Below are positions 14,393 to 26,791 of a stretch of 64,000 bases of DNA, piece after piece. The translations under genes and the position numbers were made by a program. Every line of letters begins with the position of its first letter. Position 1 is the first letter of the stretch. Under the pieces are notes generated by a model. The model saw only the letters and a program-made list of their open reading frames with translations. It was not told where the DNA came from and searched no databases. The stretch comes from Diprion similis (Eukaryota > Arthropoda > Insecta > Hymenoptera > Diprionidae). The stretch spans positions 14,658,031 through 14,722,030 of the forward strand of contig NC_060106.1 in NCBI RefSeq assembly GCF_021155765.1. Reading direction: 5' to 3'.

Positions 14393-15020
14393 TAATTGTA
14401 TGATATGTTCAAAAACAGGTAACAAAACGACAAAATGCATCAAATTTTTGACACTTAATTTTATAGAATATCATAGAGATGTTTATTTATTAAAGTTAAT
14501 TTACATACATTTTATGAACATTGAAACATTTTTATGGCCGTATAAAAATGTCACGTCAAGGTTACTCATTCAACGAGTAACTTGATAACTAAAAGCTTCC
14601 TTGAGTTTCTTTTTTACTCATACGTATAGGTACAATGATTTGTTCAGTTGCGAAGACAAGAATTATATACTCATTGGTAGGCAGGATTTGGGTAGCTTAT
14701 TCAGTACCTGGATTCGGATGTAATATCAATTCCTTACTAGTACTAGGTAATGATATTATTTTGAAATGGCTAATGTTTGTATAATGATTGAGCAATGGAT
14801 AATCATTTAACCTCAGCATATGTGCACTTTATTATTTATACAATATTTCTACTCTGCTTGACCATGTACAGAATCTTATTACTTTCACGATTGAAAAATT
14901 CCAAAGCACTTGATTGTTGTATGCTTTTGTTGCTTTATTTTTTCATAACATCAATCTTCATACGTACATTTTTATCAGCTTCGTTTGACAACTTTTCTTT
15001 ATTCCAAGAATAGACACGAT
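10650..15020. other. Intergenic stretch with no recognised gene
   Basis: About 4.4 kb of AT-rich DNA. Reading frames are short (at most about 73 codons) and show no family motifs or splice context. The only structural features noticed are homopolymer and short T/A-rich tracts, including the poly-T tract listed separately. Confidence 0.6.
14349..14387. repeat. Poly-T tract
   Basis: Nearly uninterrupted run of T with a single C. It could be a simple repeat or, read on the minus strand, the A-tail of an old retroposed sequence. No retrotransposon body is recognisable beside it. Confidence 0.7.
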
Positions 15021-18000
15021 CTAATTAGTCACAAACTTCTGTGGTAAGTCTTTTTCCTTTATGTTTTTGCCACGGTTCTTCTTCTTTCCAACTTTAGTAG
15101 AAAAAATTTCTTTCCTCTTCTGATCTGTATCTACTTTAATTGGAGTTGAACTAAAGAATTTACTGTCTTCCGAAACCTTGTCAAAATTTTCAAGTTTCGT
15201 GGTAGATGAGTTCAGTGATAATCCTAAATTTTTAACTGCTGATAGTTTTTGTTGCTGACTAGTGAGGATTGGTTTTTCTGTGAGACAAGTCGAACTGGTG
15301 AATAGAGATGTTTCGTCAACATTTGAAGTATTCAAATTTTTAGGCGAATTTTTACTCTTCTCACGTTTCCCTATCCCCTTATGTTTCACGAAATGAAAGA
15401 AACTCTCATTGGTATCGGAATCACTAGATACAGAGTAATTACTATTACGTTGTACTGTCCTTTCTACATTGTGTTCAGAATTACTTTCATCAAGAGTCTG
15501 AGATAAATTACTTTGCTTATTTTCGTACATTTGAACATTCTTTGTTTTCATAGAGCGTTTTTCTATTTTACTGGAAGGCCTTTCTTCAGAAACATTGTTT
15601 GTTTTCTTACTTGTCCTCAACTTTACTTCTGATTTTGCTTTCAAAGTTCCAGTATTGTTCAATATTTTGTTGTGTCCGGTACTAATTCTGTCTTCGTAAG
15701 CCACACCAAATAAGGGGTGCCTGACTTTCAGGTTTTCAGGAAATGGCACAGTAATTTTTTCAACAGAAGCCATTTCGATGTGTAAAGACTTTGGTAGTTT
15801 CTGACGAACTCTCATACATCCAACTGGTGTCAAGTTTACTGCACAGATGAAAAAAAAACTATCAAGTTATTCATGATCAACGACTAAAAGATTCCAATAA
15901 TTTCATTCAAGTGTGACCAAAGTTTATAAAAAATATAATAAGTAGAGCATAATATATAGAGCATCAATAATAATCTATTCCTCTGCTAAGGTAATCAATT
16001 AAATGAAGTTAGGAAGTTAAATGATATCAAAAACTCACCAGCTTTATAGGAGCACTGCTCTCCGTCAATCCTGAAGACACAAGATATATTTGTAGGATCC
16101 TCTTCATATGTTTCATAAATTTGATTTGCAATTTGAAATTTGTTCTTGCCCCTCAGTCTAATTTTTTGGCCTTTCAACTCTTTCGGGTCCACCTGGAATG
16201 AGTATAAATGAGAAAACTCACAGGAGAAATGTGAATAACCATATAATCTGTAAATTTGTGCAATTTCTAAAGTTTTATTTTAATGATCGTGAATTGAAAA
16301 GAGCATAAGTGAAACAGGCTATATTTCAATGTACTATTATGTGTGATCCAATATTTCTGATGGCAGTTGTGCATTATTTCATTCAAGAATGGTTAATAGG
16401 TCGAAATCAAAATCTGTGATGGTGGTAAACAAATTCACTGACCGTTGTGGGAACATCCATAATGAAAATTTCATCGTCATCAGATATGTCATTGAGTGCA
16501 AAACTGACTTGGCTATAATCTTCGATCAAACTTTCGTGTTGTTTGAAGTCTGGTAGCTGTAGGCAAAATTTTTAGATATGAGTAAATTAAACACATACAG
16601 TATACCATATTTCGAGTAAAGAAAGTACTCACGTTCGATGGTCGTTCGATGGTTTCTTGTTGAGTTTCAATGGGTTGGTCATTTTGTTCAAGATTCTGCT
16701 TTTGAGTATCGCTGACATTTTCTTCATTTTTGCCACTGGTGAGGTACTCGGGCTTCTTCAGAATACTCTTTTGCGTTTTGGTATTATTTGATTTATGTGC
16801 TGATGCATGGTTTGTGTTTATTGACACCGATTTTCTGCCTCTACTTGATTTTACAGCTTCTGCTCTGTTTTCCATGAGAGCCATTGATTTATTCAGTGTT
16901 GTATTTAATTGAGTTAAATAATCTGTGTCATCTGAATCTGATATAGTTTGGGTCAATTTTTTTGTTACTGAAGATGTTAGTTTTGCACGTTTCTTTGATA
17001 CTGGCATATCAGTATTAGCTACTGAACGTTTTCTCTTAAGAGGCGCTTTGACTTCACGGGGTGACGATACTTCTTTATTTTGTAAGCCATCACACGATCC
17101 AGATTTCTCAGGTGAAGGTACAGATACCAATCTAGAAATTTGATCATCTTGCTCAGTTTCACGTTCATCATTTGTGCAAGTTTTTGCAACAGAAGAGTCT
17201 GTCTCGTTTGAACTATCCCTGATACCCCTGGATTTTTTTTTGTGTAGTACATTGTCTGTTAGTGCAAGCATATTGTTGCTAAAGCTCTCTTCAAATGGAT
17301 CTTCATCATCAGAATAGGCCTGGTTTGAAGTGGAGAATTTGTTGGAAGTTGATTGATTTTTGACAGGTGATAAAGCATTTGATGCCTCGTTGTTAGAGGT
17401 ATCAGTTTCTAAGTTTTCGTTTTTACTTTTGAATTCAAGAATCATTTGCTTGTTATCGAATTTTGAACCAAACGCACTTACGTTATTGGGCCTTTTGAGA
17501 GATAATACAATATTTTTAGATGGTGCTGTTTTTTGTAAATCCACTTTCTCGTTGGAACTACCATCACTGGATAGTTCTGAAGTCATTGCTGAAGGTTCAT
17601 CAGTAAGCTTTTTTCTTAAATCCTGATTCGTAGCAGTTTTTTTCTGCACCTTTACATTTGGCTCACTTATGGAATCGTTATCTAATAGTTTATGCTTTGC
17701 AGCCCATTTGGGTTTTTGCGTATTCTGTATTTTTTCTGGACTCTGAATCTCAACTGTAGAGTCGAATTTACTCTGTACTTTACTATGGCTGGAATTGTGG
17801 TCAGATAGCTCGAGCTTTGCAGATAACTTCTGCTTCGGTGAGCATTGCGATTTCTTGGCCATCTTGCTCTTATTGAAAGGGTCCAAGTTCGCTGACATTT
17901 TATTATCTCTGGGACCGTCACCCGAAACAGTTTGTGGCTTTTCAGGACTCTGAGTCTCAATGGTAGAATCAAAGCCAGTCACAGACTTTTCAGCAGTCTT

Positions 18001-19356
18001 CTGTTTTGATGAATCTTGTGAATTTTTATAATTTTTACTCTTATTGGCAGAAGCTAATTCTATCTGTGCTGTATTATTGCTGAAAGTACCGTCCAATATT
18101 TTACGTTCCGTAGCCAATATCTGTTTTGGCTGAGTTTGCGATATTTCAGAACCTTGATTCACGCTATGTGATTTCAATTTTTTTCTCAGTTCATCACCAC
18201 TGCTATCCAAATTATCTTCATTGTTTGAACTCCCCTGAGAGTAATACGTATCCCAGCTATTTGTTTTCGAAGTTTTGAGTTCTGAATTTGTTTTTTCAGC
18301 TGTACTAGTATTATTCATGCTTTTTTTTTCATGGGAAGATTCAATTTCATTTTTCAATGTCTTTTGATTAATCCTTTTATATTTTTTACTAATAATTTCT
18401 GTCTTCATAATTCTAGGTGGTGATTTTCTGTGAGATTCTTTTTTCAGGGGTGGTGGAGAATTTATCAATGGCTTTTTTGCTGGTGTGCTTCCACCCTCGG
18501 AGTGCAGATTCTTAATTGGTGAAAGCTTCTTAGAAATGTTGCTAGATGCTTTGTCAATATTTAGTTCTGCATTCTTATAGTGATGTAGCCAAAATTGTGA
18601 TGGTGGTATTTCACCATCAGACCCACTACTACTACCTTGGGGTTGCTGATTCTCCTCATTATCACTTCTAAAACTTGGAGACATTGTGTGCTGACTAATA
18701 TTTTCATTTTTCTTACATTTACTAGGCTCCGTGCGATCCGATGCTTCTTCTTCATTTTCGGATCCTATTTCTTTTTTAATACGAACTCCGGAAAGTTTGG
18801 TAGGCTTTCTAATAAATTCTTCTTTAATTGCAGCTGTAATCGTCGAATTACCGAACGTCTCATCATCAGAATCATGTGCATGCAAAATATGTTCATAATT
18901 CTTGGCGTCTGCTGCTTCATCATTACTATCGCCAAATGCAAGTTTTGATCTCCCAGATGCCCTGCGAAAAATTGGATTTCCATCGCTACTTTCAGAGTCT
19001 GATGAAAAGCGTTCTACCTTGATGCGATTGGTAGTATGCGGTTTATTGAGGTGCTCATCATTGGAAGAGTGCTGACTTTCAATACTAAGATTTTCTCCGA
19101 CCTCTTTCAAATCTCGATCCCCCAACCTGCTAAGTTCGTTTATTTTCTTTTTACTCCTAAAACTAATTGGGGATTGTTTGATAGCAGATTTTACTTGCGG
19201 TTTCTCGTTGACAACAATACCACGCTTGTTATTGGCTACTGTATTTTCAGATTTCTTTGTATTTCGTTGATATTTCACAGATTTAATCGGAGATGAATTA
19301 TTTTTTTTCTTAAATAAACTTTCATTTTCCGAACTCTCGTCACTATAGCGGGCCAT
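15021..19356 (-). CDS. RPA34/POLR1G-type protein with a very long disordered N-terminal region (long paralogue)
   Basis: Four exons on the minus strand: 19356-16633, 16556-16443, 16192-16039 and 15838-15021, joined in phases 0, 0 and 1, giving 1269 residues. The first 908 residues, one exon, are Ser/Lys/Glu/Asp-rich with no globular domain visible. They hold SP/SPEK motifs and a repeated block FDSTxExQSPEK (twice). The remaining exons carry the conserved part: DISDDDEIFIMDVPTT, then DPKELKGQKIRLRGKNKFQI, then PVGCMRVRQKL and PFPENLKVRHPLFG, then a Lys-rich tail. This order (Trp/Phe-Ile-x-x-P, a KG...L.GK...F/Y core, a P.G.L/V.V strand) matches RNA polymerase I subunit RPA34/POLR1G, which pairs with RPA49 in the nucleolus. 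Assignment is by remembered pattern, so moderate. The closest relative is the short gene at 43478-44786. Start: first ATG after upstream stops. Confidence 0.68.
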
Positions 19357-19743
19357 TATTATGTAGAATATATCGAAATTTTACATGCTATATCTTCAGC
19401 ACCATGTGTTATCAATTGTCCTCGTTGATTCCTAACCTCATTTTATTTCAATTCATGTCCATGAACCAAACTAGCTTCGAGCGTGGATTCGATTTTCATA
19501 TATCGATGATCGACGGTTACAAACGGATATTTTCACTCATTAGATTTAAAATGACGCTTGGGTGACAGTGGACGACGTCTGCACTGCCGTTTTATAAACG
19601 AACTTATACAAGTATTTCCGAAATAATCATCAAAGTGTGATATATTGGTGTATTTCGACACTGCGACGTGATATACCATCATACCATGTAACGTCGGTTT
19701 TTATCATTCAAAATGAAATCAATGCGCATTCCACTTCCGAAAG
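19357..19743. promoter_or_regulatory. Shared divergent promoter region of the RPA34-like and STIL genes
   Basis: Only 387 bases separate the two start codons, which point away from each other, so both transcripts must start here. The stretch has no coding frame. It includes TATCGAT at 19501-19507, one base short of the insect DRE motif TATCGATA that is often found at cell-growth and replication genes. Binding is inference. Confidence 0.6.
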
Positions 19744-22700
19744 ATGATCACTGAGCCTGATCAGCTGAACTCTGACAGCTATTTCAACATGAATACCATC
19801 CATGGCAATATTTCAAATGATTTTGAACCACGGGAACTACCTAAGCAAGCGCCTCGCTTCGATGTAAGTATTGAATTATCTGTTTCATCAAAAAATCCAT
19901 TCAAAGCTTCTGTTTTTGCCTAAAAATGACCTAAGCTAGCCCCTCGCTTTGATGTAAGTATTGAAGCATTGTTTCGTTGAAAACATAATTTGGAGCTTGA
20001 ATTTTCTTCTAAAAATTTCAGAGCCCACCTGTTCCGTCTGTTCCTGAGGTATCGTTGATCTTTGATAAGTCGCATGATGTAAAAGCCTTTGAATACAATG
20101 CCAGGAGATCACCGTCGATGGATAAGTACGATTCGTATGCTACATGGAAGCAGACCACACTAGTGTCAACTGCATCAAATCCTGATCATAATACTCAAAA
20201 ATCTCGTCATTCTGCTGGATCACCATTAGAGCGGTGTCATAGTCAGAGTGATGCTCATCAATTGCATAAAAATCTAGTAACTAATAATTCGCTGAGACAT
20301 AGCAGGAGCGATCCAAGCTTGATAAAGCAGATCGATGCTTTGAGTACCGTCCAAGGATATAACAAAGATGCTTTGCAAAGTTGTCGTACATACTCTCCTA
20401 CCGGAAATCATATATCAAACAACCATACGAATAATCATGGTAATTTTGAGAATAATTTAAAACATGTAGAAGGTGAACGACAGTATTTTGATAGGCAGAG
20501 GCAACACAACATTCCAAACTCTCCTTATAAAAATGATAACCAACATTCTTTGAGACATGTAAATCCTAATATGAGATCACAGCATCATAATCCTGGTCCT
20601 AAGTATATGAACTGTGATCCTAAAATGCAAAAACTAGGTGTTGACCCTTATGCAAAGTCACCGAATAGATTGCAGACAGATCTTCCGCATCCTGGTTTAC
20701 AGAACTCCAATTTTCATACCGGAACATCGATGAATCAAAATTTCCATCCTAATATGTTCGCCAGATTTCATCAGGTTCCACCTTACTGTGATTCAGAATA
20801 TGGATATCCTTATCCTCATCCATATTCACCAAATTATCATGGCTCAAGGAATGAAAATGAAGAAACTGTCAAAAATTTGTTACAATTGATAACCAATCAG
20901 AGTGAACAAATCAAATCCTTACAATCTCAAGTTGAAAGATTGCTGAAAATTCAAGAAGAGAGCCTCAAAGATCGGGAGAAGTGTAATTGTGCACGCAACA
21001 TAGGTCTGGTAAATAAAAGCTATGAACAGAATGCCCAGTTGAGTATTCAAACTACAAATAACAATCCTGTTTATTCTCCTGGAAATACTTTACCATTGAC
21101 TAGAGATGATTCAATAGTACCACAAAGGCACAATGGCACTATGGAAAGGAATATGATTGGTTCAACAAATGTTAAAGAAAGTAAGAAACAGTCAGCTTCT
21201 GACTACAACGATCAAAACAACGATGGACGTTTAAATCAGATTACCCGCGATGAGCAGTTGAAAAATAAAATTTTAGAACAAAAAGTTTCCATTGGTGTAA
21301 TGACAAGTTTCGAATTTACTGTACAAAACAATCCGTTTGCTTCAGACGGTGAAGATCATCGACAGTATTATGGGCGCACACAAACAGAAATCGATACAGA
21401 ATGCTCAGCTGGTGGAAATCAGGGATTACCTGAGCACGGTGATATGTCACGGGCATGCCAAAATGTTTTTTCTAGAGTTTCAAATTTACCGTTAGAAAAT
21501 ATAATTGAAGACACTGAAAGTCATCTTTCCTTGAGTCAGCAGCCGAGTAGTAATTTTCATTCTAGTCCAACGATAGATGAATTTAAATCGTTGGAATCTG
21601 CAAATAGAAAGATGACAAAGAATGTCCCTGTTAGAAAAACTCCTGAAAGTAATACAAGATTATTTGATAATGAAAATCCAGAATTTGCAGCAAACAGTCA
21701 CAGAGAAAATCACTTTTCTAATCAGCAAAAGCAGCACCAGGATATGCAAGAACAATTAAAAAATACACAGCCATTGCAAAGTTCAAAAAATTTTGAGCAT
21801 ACGTCGATCAAACAAAACCCTTGCACAGATAATTTTTTAAAACAATGCTATCCAGTAGTGAGATCTTCAGGATCTCTTGATCGTCACAGAAGAAATTCTA
21901 ATGACCAAAATTTTTCTCCACAAACTGCTGAAAAGAACATTTCTTCTCTGCCGCACAGATCAGCTACAAATGCTGTGAAGCATCAACATGATCTGCCAAT
22001 TTATAACTCATCCACACAGCAGGAAGAATCAAATTCCCCTTACCGTTTTGAAGATCAAAATAAAAATAAGAAAGTTGCTGGTCTACACAGTCCTGATAAT
22101 TATTTTGAAAGTGAAGGTTTCTCTGCCCAAACTCATGGACCAAGATTGCCACAACCTCCTACAGCTTATAACAATGAAAGAAACAAAGTTTTATCTCGAG
22201 CTAAGATGAGTCAGGAAAATGGCATTGAAGAAAGTATAGTGCTGAACAGTGGAGAGCTACAGATAAACGAGCAACCTCCACCTAGTCCAGAGCCCAGCAT
22301 ACATGTCGAGATGCAAGAATATTCCAGTGACGAAGAAAGTGATAAACATGGAGGTGAAATAGGAATAGATAAGCAAACACCTAAAGTCGGTTGGACATTT
22401 TATAATAATGTTTTGGGACAAGTCAATCAAATTTTGCAAAATACTCCAATTACCAGAAACTTGAAGGAAAAGCCAGTAGACAAAGAAAATGGTGTAGATG
22501 ATTTAAGAAAAAAAGCTACAGTAGAATCGGTTAAAGTTGCTACTATGGAACAATTAAGGCAGCTTGGAATTAGTTTTGCTGACAATAATGATCTTGCAGA
22601 TGTCAATGATACAACTAACAAAAAGTAAGTCACTTTTCCAATATCCTGAGTTTTATACATTAAAAATTATCTGATTCTAGAATTTCAGACACAGATTTTT

Positions 22701-23395
22701 GATTTATTCTTATACTTGTACTCGTAATTTTGCACGTGCGTAGCATGAAATAATGACATTCCATTCTTTACCAGAGTTACTTTCGATTCATCCTATTACC
22801 CACGATTGGAATATCGCGGCAATATGACTCAAGCGACCAGTACGATGTCTGAAACGGATACAAGCATGCATATGAATGCATTAGCATTAAAATACTTGAG
22901 TGACGAGCAACTTGGAGAATTAGCATTACAGAAACATAGCGCAGAAACTCTTAAACATCTTATGGTCAGCAATGTCCAAGGCACCAATATGTCGTTTGCC
23001 ACTATGCGTTACCTCGAAAGATACCAACTTTTACCGACGAATAGTAATCCACAAGTTGACGGTGAGCAGTTATCTCTTTAATTTATCCTTTGAAATACAA
23101 ATATTTTGGATGCATTTGATTTTTCATAGTTAGTTATCCTTTGAGATATACTCTGGGCTTTGTTCTACATTTCATCCTTTGTTTGAGAAATGAAACTTCA
23201 TTTTTCAATTATCGCCATTGTTCGATGTTTTCATTAATCTTACTTGCAGATCAACGAAGAATGATAGATAAACCCAAGAATGAGGTATTGAGAAATCCGG
23301 AAAGACCGTCGCCAAGTAGCCAGATGCCCAGAACGAGCTGCCCCAGTAAAATTTTGGATATTTCTACTTTGAAACAGCAGCCAAAATTACTTTAA
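19744..23395 (+). CDS. STIL: STIL/Ana2 centriole-assembly protein
   Basis: Exons 19744-19863, 20022-22624, 22775-23061 and 23250-23395 join in phases 0, 2 and 1 to give 1051 residues. STIL/Ana2 is the partner of PLK4 and SAS-6 that starts procentriole assembly. Evidence in order: a short Pro-rich N-terminal segment (PPVPSVPEV, near 41-50), possibly the SAS-4/CPAP-binding motif; a coiled coil near 319-362 with heptads such as IKSLQSQVERLLKIQEES; the segment VSIGVMTSFEF near 462, like the SVSIAVSTGASLF region following the vertebrate coiled coil; and a C-terminal STAN-type motif in exon 3 with ALKYLSDEQLGEL and NMSFATMRYLERYQLL. The middle is disordered and Gln/Asn/His-rich. The ATG at 19744 is chosen because it is the first in frame; another in-frame ATG lies at 19789. 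Intron 1 is unusual (see the 90-bp duplication). An AATAAA at 23727-23732 may be the poly(A) signal. Confidence 0.86.
19839..20020 (+). repeat. Imperfect 90-bp tandem duplication spanning the exon 1 donor and intron 1 of STIL
   Basis: Unit 1 starts at 19839 and unit 2 at 19929. Both begin with ACCTAAGC.AGC.CCTCGCTT.GATGTAAGTATTGAA and both end in CTAAAAAT. The second unit therefore carries a second copy of the last exon 1 codons and a perfect donor (gatgtaagt) inside the intron. Confidence 0.85.
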
Positions 23396-24158
23396 TATTG
23401 ATAACTCGCAGTACCTCATTCGTACTTTAAAAAAACATATGGCTTCTAGATGAAGTAATGTGAATTTAAGATAGATAGAACAACAGAATAGAGAGCAAGT
23501 TGTTGTTCATGCACATGTATGTACATAGACTATTAAGCAAATTTTAACTGTAACCTTGTGAAAAAAATGATAGCTTATATTTGTAGTGAATTTAGTGAGA
23601 GAGTTACGAACGGATTTAGTTTGCATGAGAAGACTCGAAGTGAAATGCAAATTTTTAATTTTCTATTGCGAATTATAAGAACACCAGAAGATTCATCGAG
23701 GGTAAAAAAATTAAAAACGTAATAACAATAAATAGTTCAAAATTTATTATGCAACAGATACATAATTTAGATCTGTGGCTTTTATTGAGATCTCTGTATC
23801 ATATTACCAAAAATAAGTTTCTACAACACAGTAAAATATCGCGATATATCACATATCCTAACTAAACTTGCATCATATCTAAAATAAATGAGAATACTTC
23901 TAGATTGAATATTATGTACATAGAATTATAATTTTGACTAATTATCGTATGTCTGTTCTAGTCTCGACCCCTTTTTCTTGTGGAGTATAATCTCCACATT
24001 CTTCATTAGCTAAAAATTGTTAGAAAACTATGAAACGAGAGCGACCAATTTTTTTGTTTGTGAAATGACTAATTCTTCTTTGAAGCAACAAATATTAACC
24101 AAATAACTCTATAGTGACCATCGCAGACATGCGTTAATAGTTTTGTACTAATTAAAAG
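23396..24158. other. Convergent 3' flanks of STIL and ISCA1
   Basis: Non-coding AT-rich sequence between two converging stop codons; it must hold both 3' UTRs. AATAAA occurs at 23727-23732 on the plus strand. No gene seen. Confidence 0.6.
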
Positions 24159-25254
24159 CTACACAGAAAAGCTTTCGCCACATCCACACGTCCCTTTGAT
24201 ATTTGGGTTGTTAAACACGAATTCTGAGCTCAGCTTGTTTTCCACATAATCCATTTCTGTGCCCAACAAGGACAACTGCGCCTTCCTGTCTATTATGACA
24301 CGAACTCCATCCTGCACAACCTCCTCATCTAGTTTATCCTTATGTGTGGCATAATCAAGAGTATAGCTGAGTCCATTGCAACCCCGTTGCCGTACTCCAA
24401 CTTTAAGACCAATCTGTAAACAAGTAAAATTCCATTTGCTGTAGTTACATTAACAAGAATTCTCTGGTTTAGTGAAATCCTGGATAAGTAGTAATAACAT
24501 ATTTAAGCTCTGTTGGGTACTAAGATGTATGATAAATATTTATGGGTCCAACGATGAGAACAATTTCGTTGCGAGACGTTATAGTTTAATTTTATTCATG
24601 CAAGGGAATGTAAAAATTTCTAATGACCTATAAGCCAAAGATCGATATTGACGGTCAATGATGTAGCAATAACGAATAACAAGTCATACATATACAACTA
24701 AAATTTGCTGCAATAAGAGCATATATTTAGTTACATGTATCACTGCAATATAAATAGTTATAGTAAATTTCGAAGCAATGTTTGCATAGCGCAGTATATA
24801 AAGATATATCAATTCGTCAAAGAGAAACGAAACGTAAAGTATTACGCATATTTTTTCGTATGTTCTTCGAATGTCACAAGATGCTAAATTTGGATTTCGT
24901 ATGTACGATATATTGTGATTTTAAATTTTACATTTTCTGATTTGTTTGCTTACATATTCGTCCTTGTCCTTTAAAATTTCCTTGATTTTGTTCACAGCAT
25001 TCGGAGACTGAAAAATTTTGAATGTTTGTCAAGACCAAAGTAATTTGACTTTGACAATAACTAGGTTAGGTAACAGGTATTATTTTGATGTATCAGTTTT
25101 CGAGACGATTACGATTTTTGTTTTAATAAAGAACTATTTCCATTTGGTCTATAAGTGCCAAATAACTCACTAAAACTAACGCAGCTCGAGTGGGAATAAT
25201 TCTACGGTTCTTGACGGCCCGTACAGTGGCAGCCGCTGCGATTCGCGACGCCAT
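24159..25254 (-). CDS. ISCA1: Iron-sulfur cluster assembly 1 (mitochondrial A-type Fe-S carrier)
   Basis: Three exons on the minus strand, 25254-25171, 25007-24954 and 24413-24159, join in phase 0 to give 130 residues, the usual ISCA1 size. The protein is a HesB/IscA-family carrier that, with ISCA2 and IBA57, helps make 4Fe-4S clusters in mitochondria. The three conserved cluster-binding cysteines are present: Cys58 in RQRGCNGLSY, and Cys122 and Cys124 in GTCGCGESF. The core LDYATHKDKLDEEV and FVFNNPNIKGTCGCG are characteristic. The basic, Ala/Arg-rich N-terminus (MASRIAAAATVRAVKNRR) looks like a mitochondrial presequence. It faces MED26 across about 1.5 kb and converges on STIL. A CRE-like palindrome lies 15 bases upstream of the ATG. 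Confidence 0.96.
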
Positions 25255-25268
25255 CTTTCTCGGCTACG

Positions 25269-25276
25269 TGACGTCA
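25269..25276. promoter_or_regulatory. CRE-like palindrome TGACGTCA, ISCA1-proximal
   Basis: Exact match to the full CREB/ATF palindrome, 15 bases upstream of the ISCA1 start codon, in the presumed 5' UTR or core promoter. Binding is inferred from the motif only. Confidence 0.5.
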
Positions 25277-25703
25277 GTGTGACTTAAGAATTTCGTGAAA
25301 TTTCGTAATTAAATGTACGATTTATGAAAAGTGAAAAAATTGATTATGGCGAGTCAGTGAGGACTCGTAAACGTGTGATATTGTTCGGATACTTTAGAAA
25401 TTTGTGTTTTCGGTCAATACGTTGTGGTGCTCTAACATTGACGTATTGATTTTTATCTCATAACCTCACACTGGTCGTTACACCTGGGAGGAAAAAAAGT
25501 TGAAAATATAGGCCAATTCGCATAATCTGATCGGTTGAAGATACATACTAAACGTGATTTGTGTTGGAAATTTTCAAAAACGGCGCATTTTGTAAAGTAA
25601 TCCATTCGGGCTATTGAATTTAGCCTATTTTTCGTAATTTGCAATCGCAGCAAAACCGTTGGTTATATGTAGAACGATCGTCCATTTAAAGGTTGCGTAA
25701 AGG

Positions 25704-25711
25704 TGACGTCA
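25704..25711. promoter_or_regulatory. CRE-like palindrome TGACGTCA, second copy
   Basis: Second exact match in the same divergent promoter interval, 435 bases from the first, followed by GCGATCGC. Two full sites in one short interval are more than expected in AT-rich DNA. Confidence 0.45.
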
Positions 25712-26791
25712 TGCGATCGCAAATAATATTCTCTTAAACTACCACCTAAAAATTTCCCTACCTAAAATATACAAGTTATATCATATTGCAGTTCACCGTG
25801 CTGAAAGTGTGAAGAGAAAATCAATTGTTCAAGTAAATTTAGTGACGGTGTTTAACATTTCTCCTGAGAAATTCATTAAATAATTTCATGGCTGCGTGTG
25901 TATACGTAACAGGACAAAGAAGTGCTGCTGCGTCATAGCCCGTATGGTGGGGATTTTTGTTCCTCGATCAGATTTATCTGGATTTGAATTATCTGTTATT
26001 TAACCTCGATTTGGATGAATAAAAAACCAAATTAAATGATGATAAAAGTCGAATAAAACAATGAATAAATTACATTGAGCAATTATCCAAGTTTCTATCA
26101 TGGGATGAATAAATTCTAGACGATAACAAATCAATGAGTGAATGTAGTTTTGCGACGGACTTGGGTCTCTTTATTGAGAGTATCTACACGGAGAAAAGTA
26201 AACTGTTCCAGAAAATCAAAATATTTCAATTCAAAGTAAGACATTTATTTGATAGGGAAAATGAGGTTAAATAGCGGTATTTATAATTAATAAAGTTTTC
26301 ATCGGTATGGGAGACATTAATTTCGAAATAATCATCTCGAAAGATGGACACGTATCTGATGCAAGTCTATGGATCTGATCTCGTGATAAGTGGCGAAGTA
26401 AACGCAACCAGTCAGGAGTTGAGTCGGACGATGGTGGGGCGGGTCGCGAACGCGATGTCGTCAGCTTCGTGTCGGCTCGCACGGTGGTGGGGGAAAGCGG
26501 AATTACCCGAAGGGGTCCGAACGCGGCCGAAAGTCGAAAAGTTGGGGCCGATCGGTGCCGAAGGGGTGTCGCAGGGACAGTCGGACGCTCGACCGGTAGA
26601 GGAGCTAGTGGGCCGAAGTGCCGGGACGATGCACGGCGAGGAGGCACTCGGGAGGCAGGGAGGGCATGCGAGCGGAGCAGTTCAGTCGCCGCCATTGCTG
26701 GCCCCCCGCGCTCGAATTCGCGACACTCGTGCGTGGAGCCGATTTTCCGATAACCTAAGCTCCCTGCGAGGGCCCCGAGCGCGCCCCCCTG

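Larger units (their letters stand above)
25255..26791. promoter_or_regulatory. Divergent promoter / 5' UTR region between ISCA1 and MED26
   Basis: Contains two perfect TGACGTCA palindromes (listed separately) and, from about 26380 to 26790, a GC- and CpG-rich block unlike the rest of the window, with long shadow frames on both strands. This is best read as a CpG-rich promoter and 5' UTR of MED26. A 34-codon frame at 26134-26235 ends in a donor-like gtaaga and could be a non-coding or alternative first exon. Confidence 0.55.

Noticed and set aside
14795-15013. 72-codon hydrophobic frame
   Set aside because: T-rich DNA gives Phe/Leu/Ile-rich frames; no start context or family pattern, and it lies in the 3' flank of the RPA34-like gene.
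26134-26235. 34-codon frame MSECSFATDLGLF... ending at a donor-like gtaaga
   Set aside because: No compatible downstream exon other than the complete MED26 gene, which already has its own start; at most a 5' UTR exon.
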